Source: Cytophagaceae bacterium
GTDB lineage: Bacteria; Bacteroidota; Bacteroidia; Cytophagales; UBA9547
Direction of reading: 5' to 3'
DNA: 64,000 bases
Assembly: GCA_027488865.1 (NCBI GenBank)
Contig: JAIYAU010000025.1
Coordinates: 62,001-126,000, forward strand
The notes below the pieces were generated by a model that searched no databases, was not told the DNA's origin, and was given only the letters and a program-made list of their open reading frames with translations. The translations under genes and the position numbers were made by a program. Positions 55,241 through 64,000 of the stretch are shown here, one piece after another; positions within the stretch are counted from its first letter, which is position 1, and each line of letters begins with the position of its first letter.

Positions 55241-56089
55241 CTAGTCAAGTTTAATAATATAATTTTTAAAATTGTCAATAATTGCTTGCCAACCCATTAC
55301 TTGAAGTTCATTAGAAAATACCGTTTCTGAATCAAAAGTTGTGGTGATCCTAGTCTCTTCTGAGTTGCTTTCAAAAAATATTTGAATTTTTCTTCCATCC
55401 GCAAGTGAATAAGAAATGTTCTTGTAAAAATCCACTAACGTATAAATCCCTTCAAAATCAAAACTTACACTTCCATCTTTAGCGGCCATCCTACTTAAAA
55501 ATTTACCTCCGACTTGTAAATCATTTTCAGCATAAGTGGTATGCCAATCGTCAGAGGCATGATTCCACTGGGTAATATGTGCAGGTTCTGTCCAAATTGG
55601 CCAAACCTTCGCTACTGGTAAAGGCACGGTAGTTTGAATAGTCAATTTTGATCTTGTTTCTGCTAATTCTTTTACCTTTTCTAGAGCAAGTGGGAAATGT
55701 TTTTGAAAATAGTCCTCGTATTCCTCAATAGTATCCATCTCCACTTTCAATAAAAATCCTTCGTTTTGAGGTATTATAAAATACTTTTCTTGTGCTCCTG
55801 ACCACAACATCGACTCTTCATTGGGTAATTGATCCACGTGGTCTTTAATTAGTCCTTGATGAGAAAAAATAATTTTCTCTTCTTCCACCAGATCAGAAAT
55901 TTGGCTATAAATTCCATCACCATTTTTTGCAATAAATTTTACAGAACTGCCCAATTGCCAATCTGAAATAGCCCTTGAGCCTTCGCCAAACACGGAGGTC
56001 CATACAGAATAGGTGGTTTCATGCCAAAGTGTATTCCAAATTCTATTTTTACCAGCATTAATGAATGCTTCAAATACCAAAGTCTTCAT
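55241..56089 (-). CDS. SRPBCC (AHSA1-like) protein with two domains
   Basis: A 282-aa protein made of two Bet v1/AHSA1-type halves: residues ~1-135 (MKTLVFEAFINAGKNRIWNT, LIKDHVDQLPNEE) and ~140-282 (PLPVAKVWPIWTEPAHITQW, GGKFLSRMAAKDGSVSFDFE, LVDFYKNISYSLADGR). The second half keeps the W-T-x-P-x-H-I-x-x-W pattern of activator-of-Hsp90-like stress proteins. No signal peptide. The function is unknown; ligand binding is inferred from the fold. Confidence 0.85.
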   Translation of the reverse strand: MKTLVFEAFINAGKNRIWNTLWHETTYSVWTSVFGEGSRAISDWQLGSSVKFIAKNGDGIYSQISDLVEEEKIIFSHQGLIKDHVDQLPNEESMLWSGAQEKYFIIPQNEGFLLKVEMDTIEEYEDYFQKHFPLALEKVKELAETRSKLTIQTTVPLPVAKVWPIWTEPAHITQWNHASDDWHTTYAENDLQVGGKFLSRMAAKDGSVSFDFEGIYTLVDFYKNISYSLADGRKIQIFFESNSEETRITTTFDSETVFSNELQVMGWQAIIDNFKNYIIKLD

Positions 56090-56191
56090 TTCAAATTGAG
56101 TTATTAATGTTTTTTTAAAGATAATACATTTAATATTTTATGTAATTAAACTGAAGTTTAAATAAACAGCACAAAGAACTACTAAAAGGCC

Positions 56192-56608
56192 TTAAACTGA
56201 TAATTTTGACCTGTCCATGTATAAAACATTCCATTTGTGCCCGTCAGGATCCGCAAAGCCAAATCCGTACATCCATCCCTGCATTTCTGTAGGCGGTGAA
56301 AATATTGCCCCTCCTGCAGCAATAACCTTATGCGCCAAAAAATCAACCTCATCTTTACTTGCGGCGTCTATAGAGATTAACATTTGATTAGAACTATGTG
56401 CATCAGCGATTTTGCCATTTACAAAAACCTCAAATTGAGATTGAATAAAAAGCATTAATACAAAATTGTGATCACCAATAAGAAAGCTTGCGGATTCTGG
56501 CCCATTGTTATAGTGAGAATTGAGTTCAAAGCCAATACCTGCATAAAACTCTACTGATTTCAAGATGTTTTTTATGGGTAAATTAAGCCAAATTTGTTTA
56601 GTTGCCAT
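56192..56608 (-). CDS. VOC-family (glyoxalase/bleomycin-resistance fold) protein
   Basis: A 138-aa vicinal-oxygen-chelate protein: IWLNLPIKNILKSVEFYAGI at the N-terminus, FVLMLFIQSQFEVF, then GGAIFSPPTEMQGWMYGFGF and ADPDGHKWNVLYMD. The D-P-D-G-H-x-W ending is diagnostic of this group. Metal-ligand residues are not all clear, so an enzymatic activity is not claimed. The preceding RluA gene ends 29 nt before its ATG, so the two may be co-transcribed. Confidence 0.88.
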   Translation of the reverse strand: MATKQIWLNLPIKNILKSVEFYAGIGFELNSHYNNGPESASFLIGDHNFVLMLFIQSQFEVFVNGKIADAHSSNQMLISIDAASKDEVDFLAHKVIAAGGAIFSPPTEMQGWMYGFGFADPDGHKWNVLYMDRSKLSV

Positions 56609-56637
56609 TTTATTATGTTAATTTTAGTTAAATTGAT

Positions 56638-57348
56638 CTAAGCGTATGCTTCCAATTGCTTCACGAGCACCGCAAAATCTTTAGGATATTCAGCCACAGC
56701 AGAAATGTCTTTTCCTGATTCATCCTTAAAATTAAGTCCATAAGCATGTAATGCCACTCGTCTTATCAAAGGAAGTTCATCCGTATTTTTCTTTAATTTA
56801 AAATTTCTTTTAAACTCCGACAAATAAATATCCTTGCCACCATATTGTTTATCCCCGATTATTGGTGCTTTTAAAGTTGATAAATGTATTCGAATTTGAT
56901 GCATCCGGCCTGTTACTGGTAAACATTCAATAAGTGTGGCGTTGCGATAAGCTTGGACAGTATGGAAAAAAGTGACAGCTATTTTACCTTCAGCTTTATC
57001 AATTTTAACTGCGCCATCCCCAATTTGTGTTATAGGTAAATTTACCATCATTTTATCCAAATCGTGTACTCCATTTGAAACTGCATGATATACCTTATTT
57101 ACATGACGCTCTTCAAACTGTATCGATATATGCCTATAGGCTTCAGGATTTTTAGCTATTGCCAATGCGCCAGATGTTTCCTTATCTAATCGATGACAAA
57201 GTTGTGCATCAGGCCAATATAATTTGGCCATTCTTAATATATTTTGACCTTGGCCTGTGCGTTCATCTAATGATGAAACAGAATGTGGTTTATTGATGAT
57301 GATATAGTTATCATCTTCATAAATAATAATTTCTTTAAAGTTGATCAT
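56638..57348 (-). CDS. RluA-family pseudouridine synthase
   Basis: A 236-aa RNA-modifying enzyme. The catalytic Asp is in HRLDKETSGALAIAKN, followed by RHVNKVYHAVSNG and the TGRMHQIRIHLS motif. It begins INFKEIIIYEDDNYIIINKP without an S4 RNA-binding domain, i.e. a short RluA/TruC-like form. Target rRNA or tRNA position unknown. Its ATG lies 14 nt inside the end of the histidine kinase gene, so the two are translationally coupled. Confidence 0.93.
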   Translation of the reverse strand: MINFKEIIIYEDDNYIIINKPHSVSSLDERTGQGQNILRMAKLYWPDAQLCHRLDKETSGALAIAKNPEAYRHISIQFEERHVNKVYHAVSNGVHDLDKMMVNLPITQIGDGAVKIDKAEGKIAVTFFHTVQAYRNATLIECLPVTGRMHQIRIHLSTLKAPIIGDKQYGGKDIYLSEFKRNFKLKKNTDELPLIRRVALHAYGLNFKDESGKDISAVAEYPKDFAVLVKQLEAYA

Positions 57349-58402
57349 TTATTATTTGTTCACTGTATTTAATCCCTTTGCGTAGTTTAAAAGAAAATGT
57401 GGTTCCTTTACCAATCTTGCTTGTTACAGATACTTTGGACTTATGCGCCTCCACAATGTACTGCACGATGGACAATCCAAGACCAGTACCTCCTTTATCT
57501 TTTGAACGACTTTTATCAATTCTGTAAAATCGTTCGAAAATTCTGCTCAAGTGCTCTGGAGCTATTCCTGGGCCATTATCTTTGATGGATACCATGTAGT
57601 TATCGCGCTCCCTTTCAACAAACACTTCTACTGATCCTTTGTCAAAACCATATTTAATGGCATTATCAACCAAATTGGTTAATACTTGGCTGATTCGTAA
57701 TTTGTCTGCATTAACAATATAAGGCTTGGTGATGTCCATAAAGAGCTTTATTTTAATTCCTCGTTTATCAGCCTTTTGCTCAAGTTGGTCTATCACATCT
57801 TCAATGAGCTTGATTAAATCAAAATTTTCAAAGTGCATTTTGGTTTCACCAGTTTCCATTTGTGACAAGGTAAGCAGATCTTGTACCAAAATATGTAACC
57901 CATCCAGACTTTTAGCAGCCTTTTTTAAGAATTTATCCCTAACCTGCTTGTCGTCTACCGCGCCGTCGAGGAGCGTATAAACAAAACCTTGGGCAGCAAA
58001 AATAGGAGTTTTTAATTCGTGGGAAATGTCCGCTAAGAATTCTCTGCGGTAATTTTCAAGCTTTTTTAATTCATCTATTTCTTGTTGTTTTTTGGTGGCA
58101 AATGTAAAGATCTCTTGATTTATTTTTTGCAACGGATTTGAGGTGTTTTTGAGTCGCTTTAAAGACACTTTAAAATCCTTTTTTTTAATTCTATCAATAA
58201 CGGTATAGATTTTGTTTATTTCCTTGAAAATGAGAAACTCCAATGTGGAAAATATCAATAAAAAAGATGATGAAAAAGAAACTAACGCACAGACTGCAAG
58301 CTCAATCCACTCAGACTTACCTGTAACCAATAAAAAGCAGGTAGTTATAAATGATATACAAGCACCAAGAAAAAATGCTGCTATTCTGGAATTAAAAAAC
58401 AT
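57335..58402 (-). CDS. Sensor histidine kinase (PhoR/ResE type)
   Basis: A 355-aa membrane kinase: two N-terminal helices (residues ~7-60), a short HAMP-like/coiled region, the HisKA box LADISHELKTPIFAAQGFVY with the phosphorylated His (~residue 125), N-box LTNLVDNAIKYGF, G1 KDNGPGIAPE, F-box RFYRIDK and G2 KGGTGLGLSIVQYI. No extracytoplasmic sensor domain larger than a short loop. The matching response regulator is not next to it; instead RluA overlaps its 3' end. Signal unknown. Confidence 0.93.
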   Translation of the reverse strand: MFFNSRIAAFFLGACISFITTCFLLVTGKSEWIELAVCALVSFSSSFLLIFSTLEFLIFKEINKIYTVIDRIKKKDFKVSLKRLKNTSNPLQKINQEIFTFATKKQQEIDELKKLENYRREFLADISHELKTPIFAAQGFVYTLLDGAVDDKQVRDKFLKKAAKSLDGLHILVQDLLTLSQMETGETKMHFENFDLIKLIEDVIDQLEQKADKRGIKIKLFMDITKPYIVNADKLRISQVLTNLVDNAIKYGFDKGSVEVFVERERDNYMVSIKDNGPGIAPEHLSRIFERFYRIDKSRSKDKGGTGLGLSIVQYIVEAHKSKVSVTSKIGKGTTFSFKLRKGIKYSEQIINDQL

Positions 58403-58672
58403 TGGCTATAATAATCAAGGCTAATGGTTGTCGAAAAGCGACATAGTCAACAAAGTTAATTGAATTAAATAACAACACAATAGGAATATAAAACTTGACG
58501 AAACCCAAATAAAAGAATAAAAAGTTTACTCCTTTTAATAGTAAATATTTCGTTTACAACAGTAAACAAATTGATTAAAGTTTAGACAGATTATAACTCA
58601 GATTCTTTTAATTAGAAATATTGAAAAAATCAAATATCTTTAATCAACCGTTCACCAATAATAACTAATAAA

Positions 58673-59296
58673 ATGAAAATTAAATATTACCTAATTATAA
58701 CGATTATCTTATTAGGACTGAGGCAACTATTAGCCCAAGAGATTGAAAACAAGTATGATAATGGTGTGATTAAAGAAAAAGGGCTAATTGTGAATGGTAA
58801 AAAAAATAGATTATGGAAATTTTACTACCCCAATGGCGGCCTCAATGCTGAGATTTTTTATGAAGAAGATATGCCTTCGGGTATTTATAAAACTTACAGT
58901 TATGCTGGTAGTCTAGAGTCGGAAGAGAATTGGTCAAAAGGGGTTCAAGAAGGTAAACAAGTATACTACCACGAAAATGGGCAAATAAGTAAAGAAGGGC
59001 AATTCAACCAAGGTTTATATGAAGGCCAATGGAATTTTTATTATGACAACGGCAAATTAAAACGAACTGGAAGTTATAAAAAGGGCTTGCCTGAAGGAAT
59101 GTGGCTATTTTATACCCAATCTGGTATTTTATATCAAGAAGGCCCTTATATCGCTGGAAAAGAACATGGTTATTTTAAAATTTATGATGAAGAAACTGGT
59201 TTAATTGACCATGAGGGTAATTATGAAAATGGACTACAAAAAGGAGAATGGTTGTATTACAAAAAAGGAAAAAAATCCAAAACAAAATTATATTGA
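58673..59296 (+). CDS. Secreted MORN/YwqK-like repeat protein
   Basis: A 207-aa exported protein: signal peptide (YLIITIILLGLRQLLAQ) and seven or so ~23-residue repeats of the MORN/YwqK type, with Y-x-x-G-x-h and G-x-W-x-F/Y-Y patterns (e.g. LYEGQWNFYYDNGKL, LPEGMWLFYTQSGIL, LQKGEWLYYKKG). Often labelled 'toxin-antitoxin system YwqK family antitoxin', but no toxin gene is adjacent and the signal peptide argues against it. Function unknown. Confidence 0.85.
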   Translation: MKIKYYLIITIILLGLRQLLAQEIENKYDNGVIKEKGLIVNGKKNRLWKFYYPNGGLNAEIFYEEDMPSGIYKTYSYAGSLESEENWSKGVQEGKQVYYHENGQISKEGQFNQGLYEGQWNFYYDNGKLKRTGSYKKGLPEGMWLFYTQSGILYQEGPYIAGKEHGYFKIYDEETGLIDHEGNYENGLQKGEWLYYKKGKKSKTKLY

Positions 59297-59481
59297 GGTT
59301 TTAGCGTGGAGTTAGGCAGTTTATATTCATGGTATTTGAAATCCTTTGCCGTTTGAAACAAATATTTATTTGATCATAAAACTCCAGTAAAAATGGATTA
59401 GAAGTATCCGTTTGTATTTAGTAATATTAATTAAACGTTTTGATTATAACTTTTAATTATTCAAAACCAGGTAACTCCCAA

Positions 59482-60054
59482 TTAAAATAACAAAAACAGA
59501 ATCACCCAAACAGTTCCTACAAAATGCCAATAATATGAAACATAGCGAAGCTTGTTAATGGACTTAGCGTGAAGCTTAAAACGGAAATGATCGAGTATTA
59601 ACACTAAACAAAGCAACAAGCCTATGGCAAGATGTAGCAAATGAAAGCCCGAAATACCTACAAATAACATATATTTTGAATATAACTGCGATCCTATCAG
59701 ATTCTTATATTGTTGATTGAGATCTTTCCAACCGATAATTTGAAAAATGGAAAAAGCCAAGGATATAAGAGTGGTTGTGACCAAAGCAATCAATCCCAAT
59801 TTTAACTCGTCTCTCTGATAATATTTTAAGCATTGATGAATAACTAAACTACTTAATATAATCAAAATAGTGTTTATTTTAAATATTAAACCAAATTGAA
59901 TGGCCTCGGTTTTTAAAAAAGTATAGATAATTGTTAATATTGAAAATGCTATAAAACTTGAGGCTAAAACAATCCACAAAATAAAATTAATCGCATGTTG
60001 TGAACGCTGCTTGGCATCAATATTTTTCTGTAAGTGAATTTTAAGTGGCTCCAT
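59482..60054 (-). CDS. Cytochrome c oxidase subunit III-like protein
   Basis: A 190-aa integral membrane protein of five helices with the COX3 marks SGFHLLHLAIG and YYWHFVGTVWVILFLLF at the C-terminus; these include the family's conserved His and Glu-free short form. It is a short CyoC/CtaE-like protein and would be part of a haem-copper oxidase assembly. No subunit I or II genes are in this window, so it is a solitary copy; the partner is unknown. Confidence 0.85.
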   Translation of the reverse strand: MEPLKIHLQKNIDAKQRSQHAINFILWIVLASSFIAFSILTIIYTFLKTEAIQFGLIFKINTILIILSSLVIHQCLKYYQRDELKLGLIALVTTTLISLAFSIFQIIGWKDLNQQYKNLIGSQLYSKYMLFVGISGFHLLHLAIGLLLCLVLILDHFRFKLHAKSINKLRYVSYYWHFVGTVWVILFLLF

Positions 60055-60103
60055 GTAATTTTGTTACTTTAAAAACTATATTTTAAGCAATAGGTTTTAA
60101 AAT

Positions 60104-60135
60104 TTGTTGGCTTCTATTGAAGTTGTTTAACTTTG
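60104..60135 (+). promoter_or_regulatory. Bacteroidota promoter of the helicase gene
   Basis: TTG (60104-60106), 21 nt, TAACTTTG (60128-60135). It lies inside a longer TTG-started frame (60117), so the ATG at 60180 must be used. Confidence 0.5.
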
Positions 60136-60179
60136 GTGTTTTATGCAACAGCCATTGCGCCGTTAATCAAAGACTGGGA

Positions 60180-62099
60180 ATGAATTCAAAAGAGGAACTT
60201 AGAAACTTAAGGGCAATTCTCAAAATCGAAAAAGAGGAAGACCTTAATCAATATAGAAAAATGGTGCAAGAAACCAACATTCAGGACCGTGTAAAAAGTG
60301 GTGTAAGTTGGTATCCTGTTAAAATTACCCAAACTGGTATTGGACGTGGTGAGCAAGTTTTTGTAGAAATAGAACGTACTAATAACCATGATATTGAACA
60401 CCAGTTGCAGTCAGGGAAACGCGCTACATTGTTTTGTAATCTTGATAACCGAGCAAACGAGCAACGTGCAGAAGGTGTGATAGGCATGGCAACCAAAACA
60501 CATTTACGCATTTTTTTACACCAAGACGAATTACCAGAGTGGATTAAAGATGGCAAAATTGGCATCGATATGCTTTTTGACGAAGGAAGTTATAAAGAAA
60601 TGGACGAAACGTTAAGAATTGTTTCGGAGGCAGAACACAATAGACTTGCGCAATTACGTGAAATATTACTAGGACATAAAACAGCCATTTTTAAAGAAAA
60701 TCATAACCAAATTAATCATCCTAAACTCAATGAATCACAAAATAAGGCGGTTAATCTCATATTAAAAGCGGAGGATGTAGCTATAGTACATGGCCCTCCA
60801 GGTACTGGCAAAACCACCACATTTATTCAAGCCATAAAACAGGTTGTAAAAATAGAAAAGCAAGTTTTAGTTACTGCGCCAAGTAATACTGCAGTTGATT
60901 TACTGGCAGAGAAATTATCATATGAAGGGCTAAAAGTTGTAAGAATTGGCCATCCTGCTCGTGTAAGCGAAAGACTTCTTAACCTTACACTCGATAATCA
61001 AATAGCCAACCATGATTACTTCGCAGATATTAAAAGTATTAGAAAAAAGGCTGAAGAATATAGAACAATGGCCTTTAAATATAAACGAAACTTTGGAAAA
61101 GCTGAGGCTAGCCAACGAAAATTACTCATAGATGAGGCCAAACAACTTAAAAGTGAAGCGATTAAACTTGAAGACTATATTGTAAGTGATCTAATGAGTA
61201 ACGCCGATGTTATTGCCTGTACGTTGGTTGGGGCAAATAACGTTAATATGCGTGATAAAACATTTAAGACTGTTTTTATTGACGAAGCCGCCCAAGCACT
61301 TGAGCCTGCCTGTTGGGTGCCCATCACAAAGGCACATCGTGTGATAATGGCCGGAGATCATTGGCAACTCCCTCCTACGGTAAAATCTTTTGAAGCAGCT
61401 CAAAAAGGCCTTAATGTTACACTTTTTGAAAAAACCATTAAACGTCAAGCTGTAGATGTAATGCTTGAAGTGCAGTATCGAATGAATGAGTTTATTATGA
61501 ATTTTTCTGGAGATCAATTCTATAAAGGAAAATTATTAGCACATGAATCGGTAAAAAACATTGTCGTAAGTGATACCCAACCACCAGTAGAATTTGTAGA
61601 TACCGCTGGATGTAGTTTTAATGAACAATATCAACATCAACGAAGTGTTAGCAACCCTGAAGAAGGCACTTTATTGCTTAAACACCTAGCAAACTTGTTA
61701 GAACATATTGAATATGAGGGACAATCGCAAATAGGTGTAGACCTAAATATAGGAATAATATCTCCTTATAAAGCCCAAGTAGCTTGGCTTACTGAGCACC
61801 TTATCACCCATGAGATACTCGAAAAATATAAGGCTTTTATTTCAATTAATACAGTAGATGGCTTTCAAGGCCAAGAGCGTGACATCATGTATATTAGCTT
61901 AGTAAGAAGTAACGAAAACCAAGAAATTGGATTTCTATCAGATACTCGCAGAATGAACGTGGCACTTACACGTGCAAGAAAAAAGTTGGTAGTCTTTGGC
62001 GATTCCGCTACCCTAGCTAGTAATGCTTTTTATGGAGATTTTCTAAACTATGTAGAAAAAAATCACTTTCATAAAAGTGCTTGGGAATACCATGGTTAA
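60180..62099 (+). CDS. IGHMBP2-like superfamily 1 helicase
   Basis: A 639-aa cytoplasmic DNA/RNA helicase. After an N-terminal beta-barrel-like region (residues ~60-150: VEIERTNNHDIEHQLQSGKR) come the SF1 motifs: I GPPGTGKTTT (~residue 205), Ia APSNTAVDLLAEKL, II FIDEAAQALEPACW, III MAGDHWQLPPTV, IV QYRMNEFIMNF, V TVDGFQGQERDI, VI ALTRARKKLVVFGD. This is the Upf1/IGHMBP2 5'-3' group. The start at ATG 60180 is preferred over TTG 60117 because the promoter lies between. Likely role in repair or RNA turnover. Confidence 0.93.
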   Translation: MNSKEELRNLRAILKIEKEEDLNQYRKMVQETNIQDRVKSGVSWYPVKITQTGIGRGEQVFVEIERTNNHDIEHQLQSGKRATLFCNLDNRANEQRAEGVIGMATKTHLRIFLHQDELPEWIKDGKIGIDMLFDEGSYKEMDETLRIVSEAEHNRLAQLREILLGHKTAIFKENHNQINHPKLNESQNKAVNLILKAEDVAIVHGPPGTGKTTTFIQAIKQVVKIEKQVLVTAPSNTAVDLLAEKLSYEGLKVVRIGHPARVSERLLNLTLDNQIANHDYFADIKSIRKKAEEYRTMAFKYKRNFGKAEASQRKLLIDEAKQLKSEAIKLEDYIVSDLMSNADVIACTLVGANNVNMRDKTFKTVFIDEAAQALEPACWVPITKAHRVIMAGDHWQLPPTVKSFEAAQKGLNVTLFEKTIKRQAVDVMLEVQYRMNEFIMNFSGDQFYKGKLLAHESVKNIVVSDTQPPVEFVDTAGCSFNEQYQHQRSVSNPEEGTLLLKHLANLLEHIEYEGQSQIGVDLNIGIISPYKAQVAWLTEHLITHEILEKYKAFISINTVDGFQGQERDIMYISLVRSNENQEIGFLSDTRRMNVALTRARKKLVVFGDSATLASNAFYGDFLNYVEKNHFHKSAWEYHG

Positions 62100-62185
62100 G
62101 TAGTTGCGATAATTGGTAGGAAATAAAAATTTAATTTTAAATAATGATAATACCTATTTTAATTTAAAGCAAACATATAACCCTT

Positions 62186-63373
62186 TTACTCTAGTTTACT
62201 TAATATCTCCTTAGCTTGGATGGCATAAGCACCATTTTGCTGAATTATTTCGTTAAGTTTTAGTCTAGCTTCATTTTGTTTGTTTTGGTTTATTAAAGTA
62301 ATTGTATTTAACCAATCCTCAAGTTCGGTAATTATTCCAGTTCGGTTATTCTTAGTTTTTAACAAGGTGTATTTCGTTAATTGAAAATCACAAAGTACTA
62401 AATATCCTTCTACCATATGGTCTTGAGGATTTTCTTTTAGCAGTTTTTCAAATATTGCTTTAGACTCCGCAAATTGGTCGTTTTTGTATTTTTTTATCGC
62501 TAACTCTCTTGTCAAACTTTGTCGCTCTGCTGCATCTTTATAACTGGCATTCACATCTGGACAATTTTTACAATCCTTTTTCTTATTTTCAATATTGGCA
62601 TTTTTGGTAATTTCCTTAAGTGTTTCTCTTTTTACACTAATTTTACCAATATTTTCTTCCGCAATTTCAATCATGTCATTTATTAGATTTACCTCCCCTG
62701 ATATATTATCATCCTTCGCTTTAGCTGACATACTAAGACTTAGCTTATCAGCTATATCTTCCTCATTATCAATTGCGAAATCACCACTTGCAGACTGTTG
62801 TGATTCTGAAGGTTTTACTGGAGAATTGTTTTCCTCTTCTAATGATGAGATGACCAACTCTTCAGCATTTTCTCTTGCTTTGCTTGGGGTGGGCGGGCAA
62901 GGTTCATTTTGGAAAGCCAAAGGACCATTTATTTTAACATCTGAAATGGTTTCAGGTAATTTGGTAGAATCTTGACTTGGCTCAATAGAAGACGCAGTTA
63001 TGGCGTTGGACACGGTATCTTGAACTTCCACACTCGATTCCATTTTAGAAACTGAGGCTGGTAAAGAGAAATAAATTATAAAAAAAGCAATTACAATAGA
63101 TGCCGCTACCGATAAGGGCACCCATAATGGTCTTTCTTTGGTCTTCGGGCTGGATAGTATTTCGTTATTTAATTCATTTACAATTCTTTTTGACACCGCA
63201 GGGTTTTGCATGGAGAGACCTTCTACGGCATCCGCAAGAAATGGATCGTCAACCATTGCCCTTTCAATTAATCTTGTTTCGGCAGGAGAAAGTGTTCCAG
63301 CCAAGTACTTTTGTAGTACCTCTAATGAAAATTCTGCTTGAACGTTTCTAAATATATCTTTCTCTTTTGACAT
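62186..63373 (-). CDS. Membrane-anchored regulatory protein next to the ECF sigma factor
   Basis: A 395-aa protein. Residues 1-80 form a cytoplasmic helical region (EVLQKYLAGTLSPAETRLIE, VDDPFLADAVEGLSM) as seen in sigma-linked Bacteroidota proteins; residues ~83-105 are a transmembrane helix (VPLSVAASIVIAFFIIYFSL). The periplasmic part is acidic and low-complexity (~110-240), then ends with TPR-like helices (KKYKNDQFAESKAIFEKLLK, DHMVEGYLVLCDFQL). Its ATG overlaps the sigma stop (TAATG), so it is translationally coupled; an anti-sigma or output role is inferred. Confidence 0.85.
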   Translation of the reverse strand: MSKEKDIFRNVQAEFSLEVLQKYLAGTLSPAETRLIERAMVDDPFLADAVEGLSMQNPAVSKRIVNELNNEILSSPKTKERPLWVPLSVAASIVIAFFIIYFSLPASVSKMESSVEVQDTVSNAITASSIEPSQDSTKLPETISDVKINGPLAFQNEPCPPTPSKARENAEELVISSLEEENNSPVKPSESQQSASGDFAIDNEEDIADKLSLSMSAKAKDDNISGEVNLINDMIEIAEENIGKISVKRETLKEITKNANIENKKKDCKNCPDVNASYKDAAERQSLTRELAIKKYKNDQFAESKAIFEKLLKENPQDHMVEGYLVLCDFQLTKYTLLKTKNNRTGIITELEDWLNTITLINQNKQNEARLKLNEIIQQNGAYAIQAKEILSKLE

Positions 63374-64000
63374 TACATTGAAAATAATTGATAATTAAGT
63401 ATCAATAACAACACTTTAATAATACTGGATTTATGAATAACCAAATAATTTTTAAGATTCCTTTTCCCATTTTGAATGTAACTTTTAACTTCGTTTAGGC
63501 TATAACCAGTAGATTCACATATTTCTTTATAACTCTTTTCTTGTAAATAAAACTGTTCTACACATATTTTTTGTGGTCCATTCAGCTGAGTGAGACCTTC
63601 TTCTAATTTTTGCAAATCTATTTCTAACGATTGATCTTCTGTTTGATGCACAATTTGGGTATTTTCCATAAACTCATCTTCTTGGCTTGATAAGTTTATT
63701 TGGAAGTGGCCTTTGCTTGATCGAAGCTTCATTAAACAGTGATTTTTTGTAACACTGTAAAGCCAACTTTTAAAGTTTACGACATCATGTGTGAGCAAAT
63801 CTTGAAGCAATTTTTCAAAAACCTGCATACACGCATCTTTACTTAATTCTTGGTCTTTGAGATACTTGTAACAAACTCCATATACCAAATGAGTATACTT
63901 TTTATATAATTCTCCAATGTAGACATTATCCAAGGAGGCTTTGTAACGAGCCACCATTTCTTCATCAGATAAAGAATTAAATTTTTTGGAAATAATCAAA
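63373..64000 (-). CDS. ECF-type RNA polymerase sigma factor (5' end at or beyond the edge)
   Basis: About 208 codons are visible. Region 2 reads YTHLVYGVCYKYLKDQELSK, DACMQVFEKLLQDL and FKSWLYSVTKNHCLMKLRSS; region 4 reads GPQKICVEQFYLQEKSYKEI, CESTGYSLNEVKSYIQNGKR, with the HTH. The frame is open to the last base and its first codon inside the window is only a TTG (63997-63999), so the true start may lie outside. The C-terminus overlaps the next gene's ATG by one base. Confidence 0.9.
   Translation of the reverse strand, partial: LIISKKFNSLSDEEMVARYKASLDNVYIGELYKKYTHLVYGVCYKYLKDQELSKDACMQVFEKLLQDLLTHDVVNFKSWLYSVTKNHCLMKLRSSKGHFQINLSSQEDEFMENTQIVHQTEDQSLEIDLQKLEEGLTQLNGPQKICVEQFYLQEKSYKEICESTGYSLNEVKSYIQNGKRNLKNYLVIHKSSIIKVLLLILNYQLFSM

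Noticed and set aside
58673-59296. Toxin-antitoxin antitoxin (YwqK label)
   Set aside because: The protein has a signal peptide and no toxin-like neighbour; only the MORN-like repeats support the label.
1-64000. CRISPR arrays, tRNA or rRNA genes
   Set aside because: I saw no regularly spaced repeats and no tRNA- or rRNA-like segments in the intergenic regions when reading both strands.

Overview
The window comes from a low-GC member of the Bacteroidota. The signs are a secreted protein with a type IX secretion (T9SS) type A sorting domain at 4491-7232, a fused alpha/beta 2-oxoacid dehydrogenase E1, a Bacteroides-type acylated-ornithine carbamoyltransferase, DUF1573 proteins, and many promoter-like sites with the Bacteroidota layout (TTG, 19-21 nt, TAnnTTTG). 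Gene starts rarely show a Shine-Dalgarno sequence. I see no rRNA, tRNA, CRISPR array or intact insertion sequence. I have no database results; family names rest on motifs and remembered family sequences.

Layout. 1-12.7 kb: a long membrane-bound CapD/WbpM-type sugar-nucleotide dehydratase cut by the left edge, then fabD, a YqhD-type aldehyde reductase, the large T9SS cargo protein, and a surface-polysaccharide island (multi-TM protein, FkbM methyltransferase, Wzx-like flippase, GT2 and GT1 glycosyltransferases). 13-22.8 kb: secreted FKBP isomerase, a macro-domain gene broken by an in-frame stop, a divergent LRR/WG-repeat pair, then guaB followed closely by a partner-switching module (SpoIIE-type phosphatase, STAS antagonist, RsbW-like kinase), and an LD-carboxypeptidase. 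23-25.8 kb: a coiled-coil membrane protein and a decayed stretch with remnants of an Rpn-type (PD-(D/E)XK) transposase/nuclease gene and of a T9SS sorting domain. 25.8-30 kb: purH and small stress/regulatory genes. 30.3-33.4 kb: a translationally coupled photolyase/cryptochrome - DUF2256 zinc ribbon - PhrB-like photolyase trio; the 55-aa DUF2256 gene is easily missed. 33.7-45.4 kb: GT87-like membrane glycosyltransferase, acylornithine carbamoyltransferase, E1 dehydrogenase, tandem DUF1573 proteins, nucleotidyltransferase + dcd, front-end-like desaturase and small genes. 45.4-52.6 kb: a tight five-gene cassette (SWIM zinc finger, DUF5691, MoxR-like AAA+, DUF5682, VWA), the best candidate for an under-described system. 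52.7-64 kb: PBP1A, SRPBCC and VOC proteins, an RluA pseudouridine synthase overlapping a histidine kinase, a YwqK/MORN-like protein, a COX3-like subunit, an IGHMBP2-like helicase, and an ECF sigma factor overlapping a membrane-anchored partner at the right edge.

How the genes work together. Most are housekeeping genes mixed with short functional pairs. The clear multi-gene units are the polysaccharide island, the guaB/partner-switching run, the light-repair trio, the dcd/nucleotidyltransferase pair, the MoxR/VWA cassette, and the sigma factor with its neighbour.
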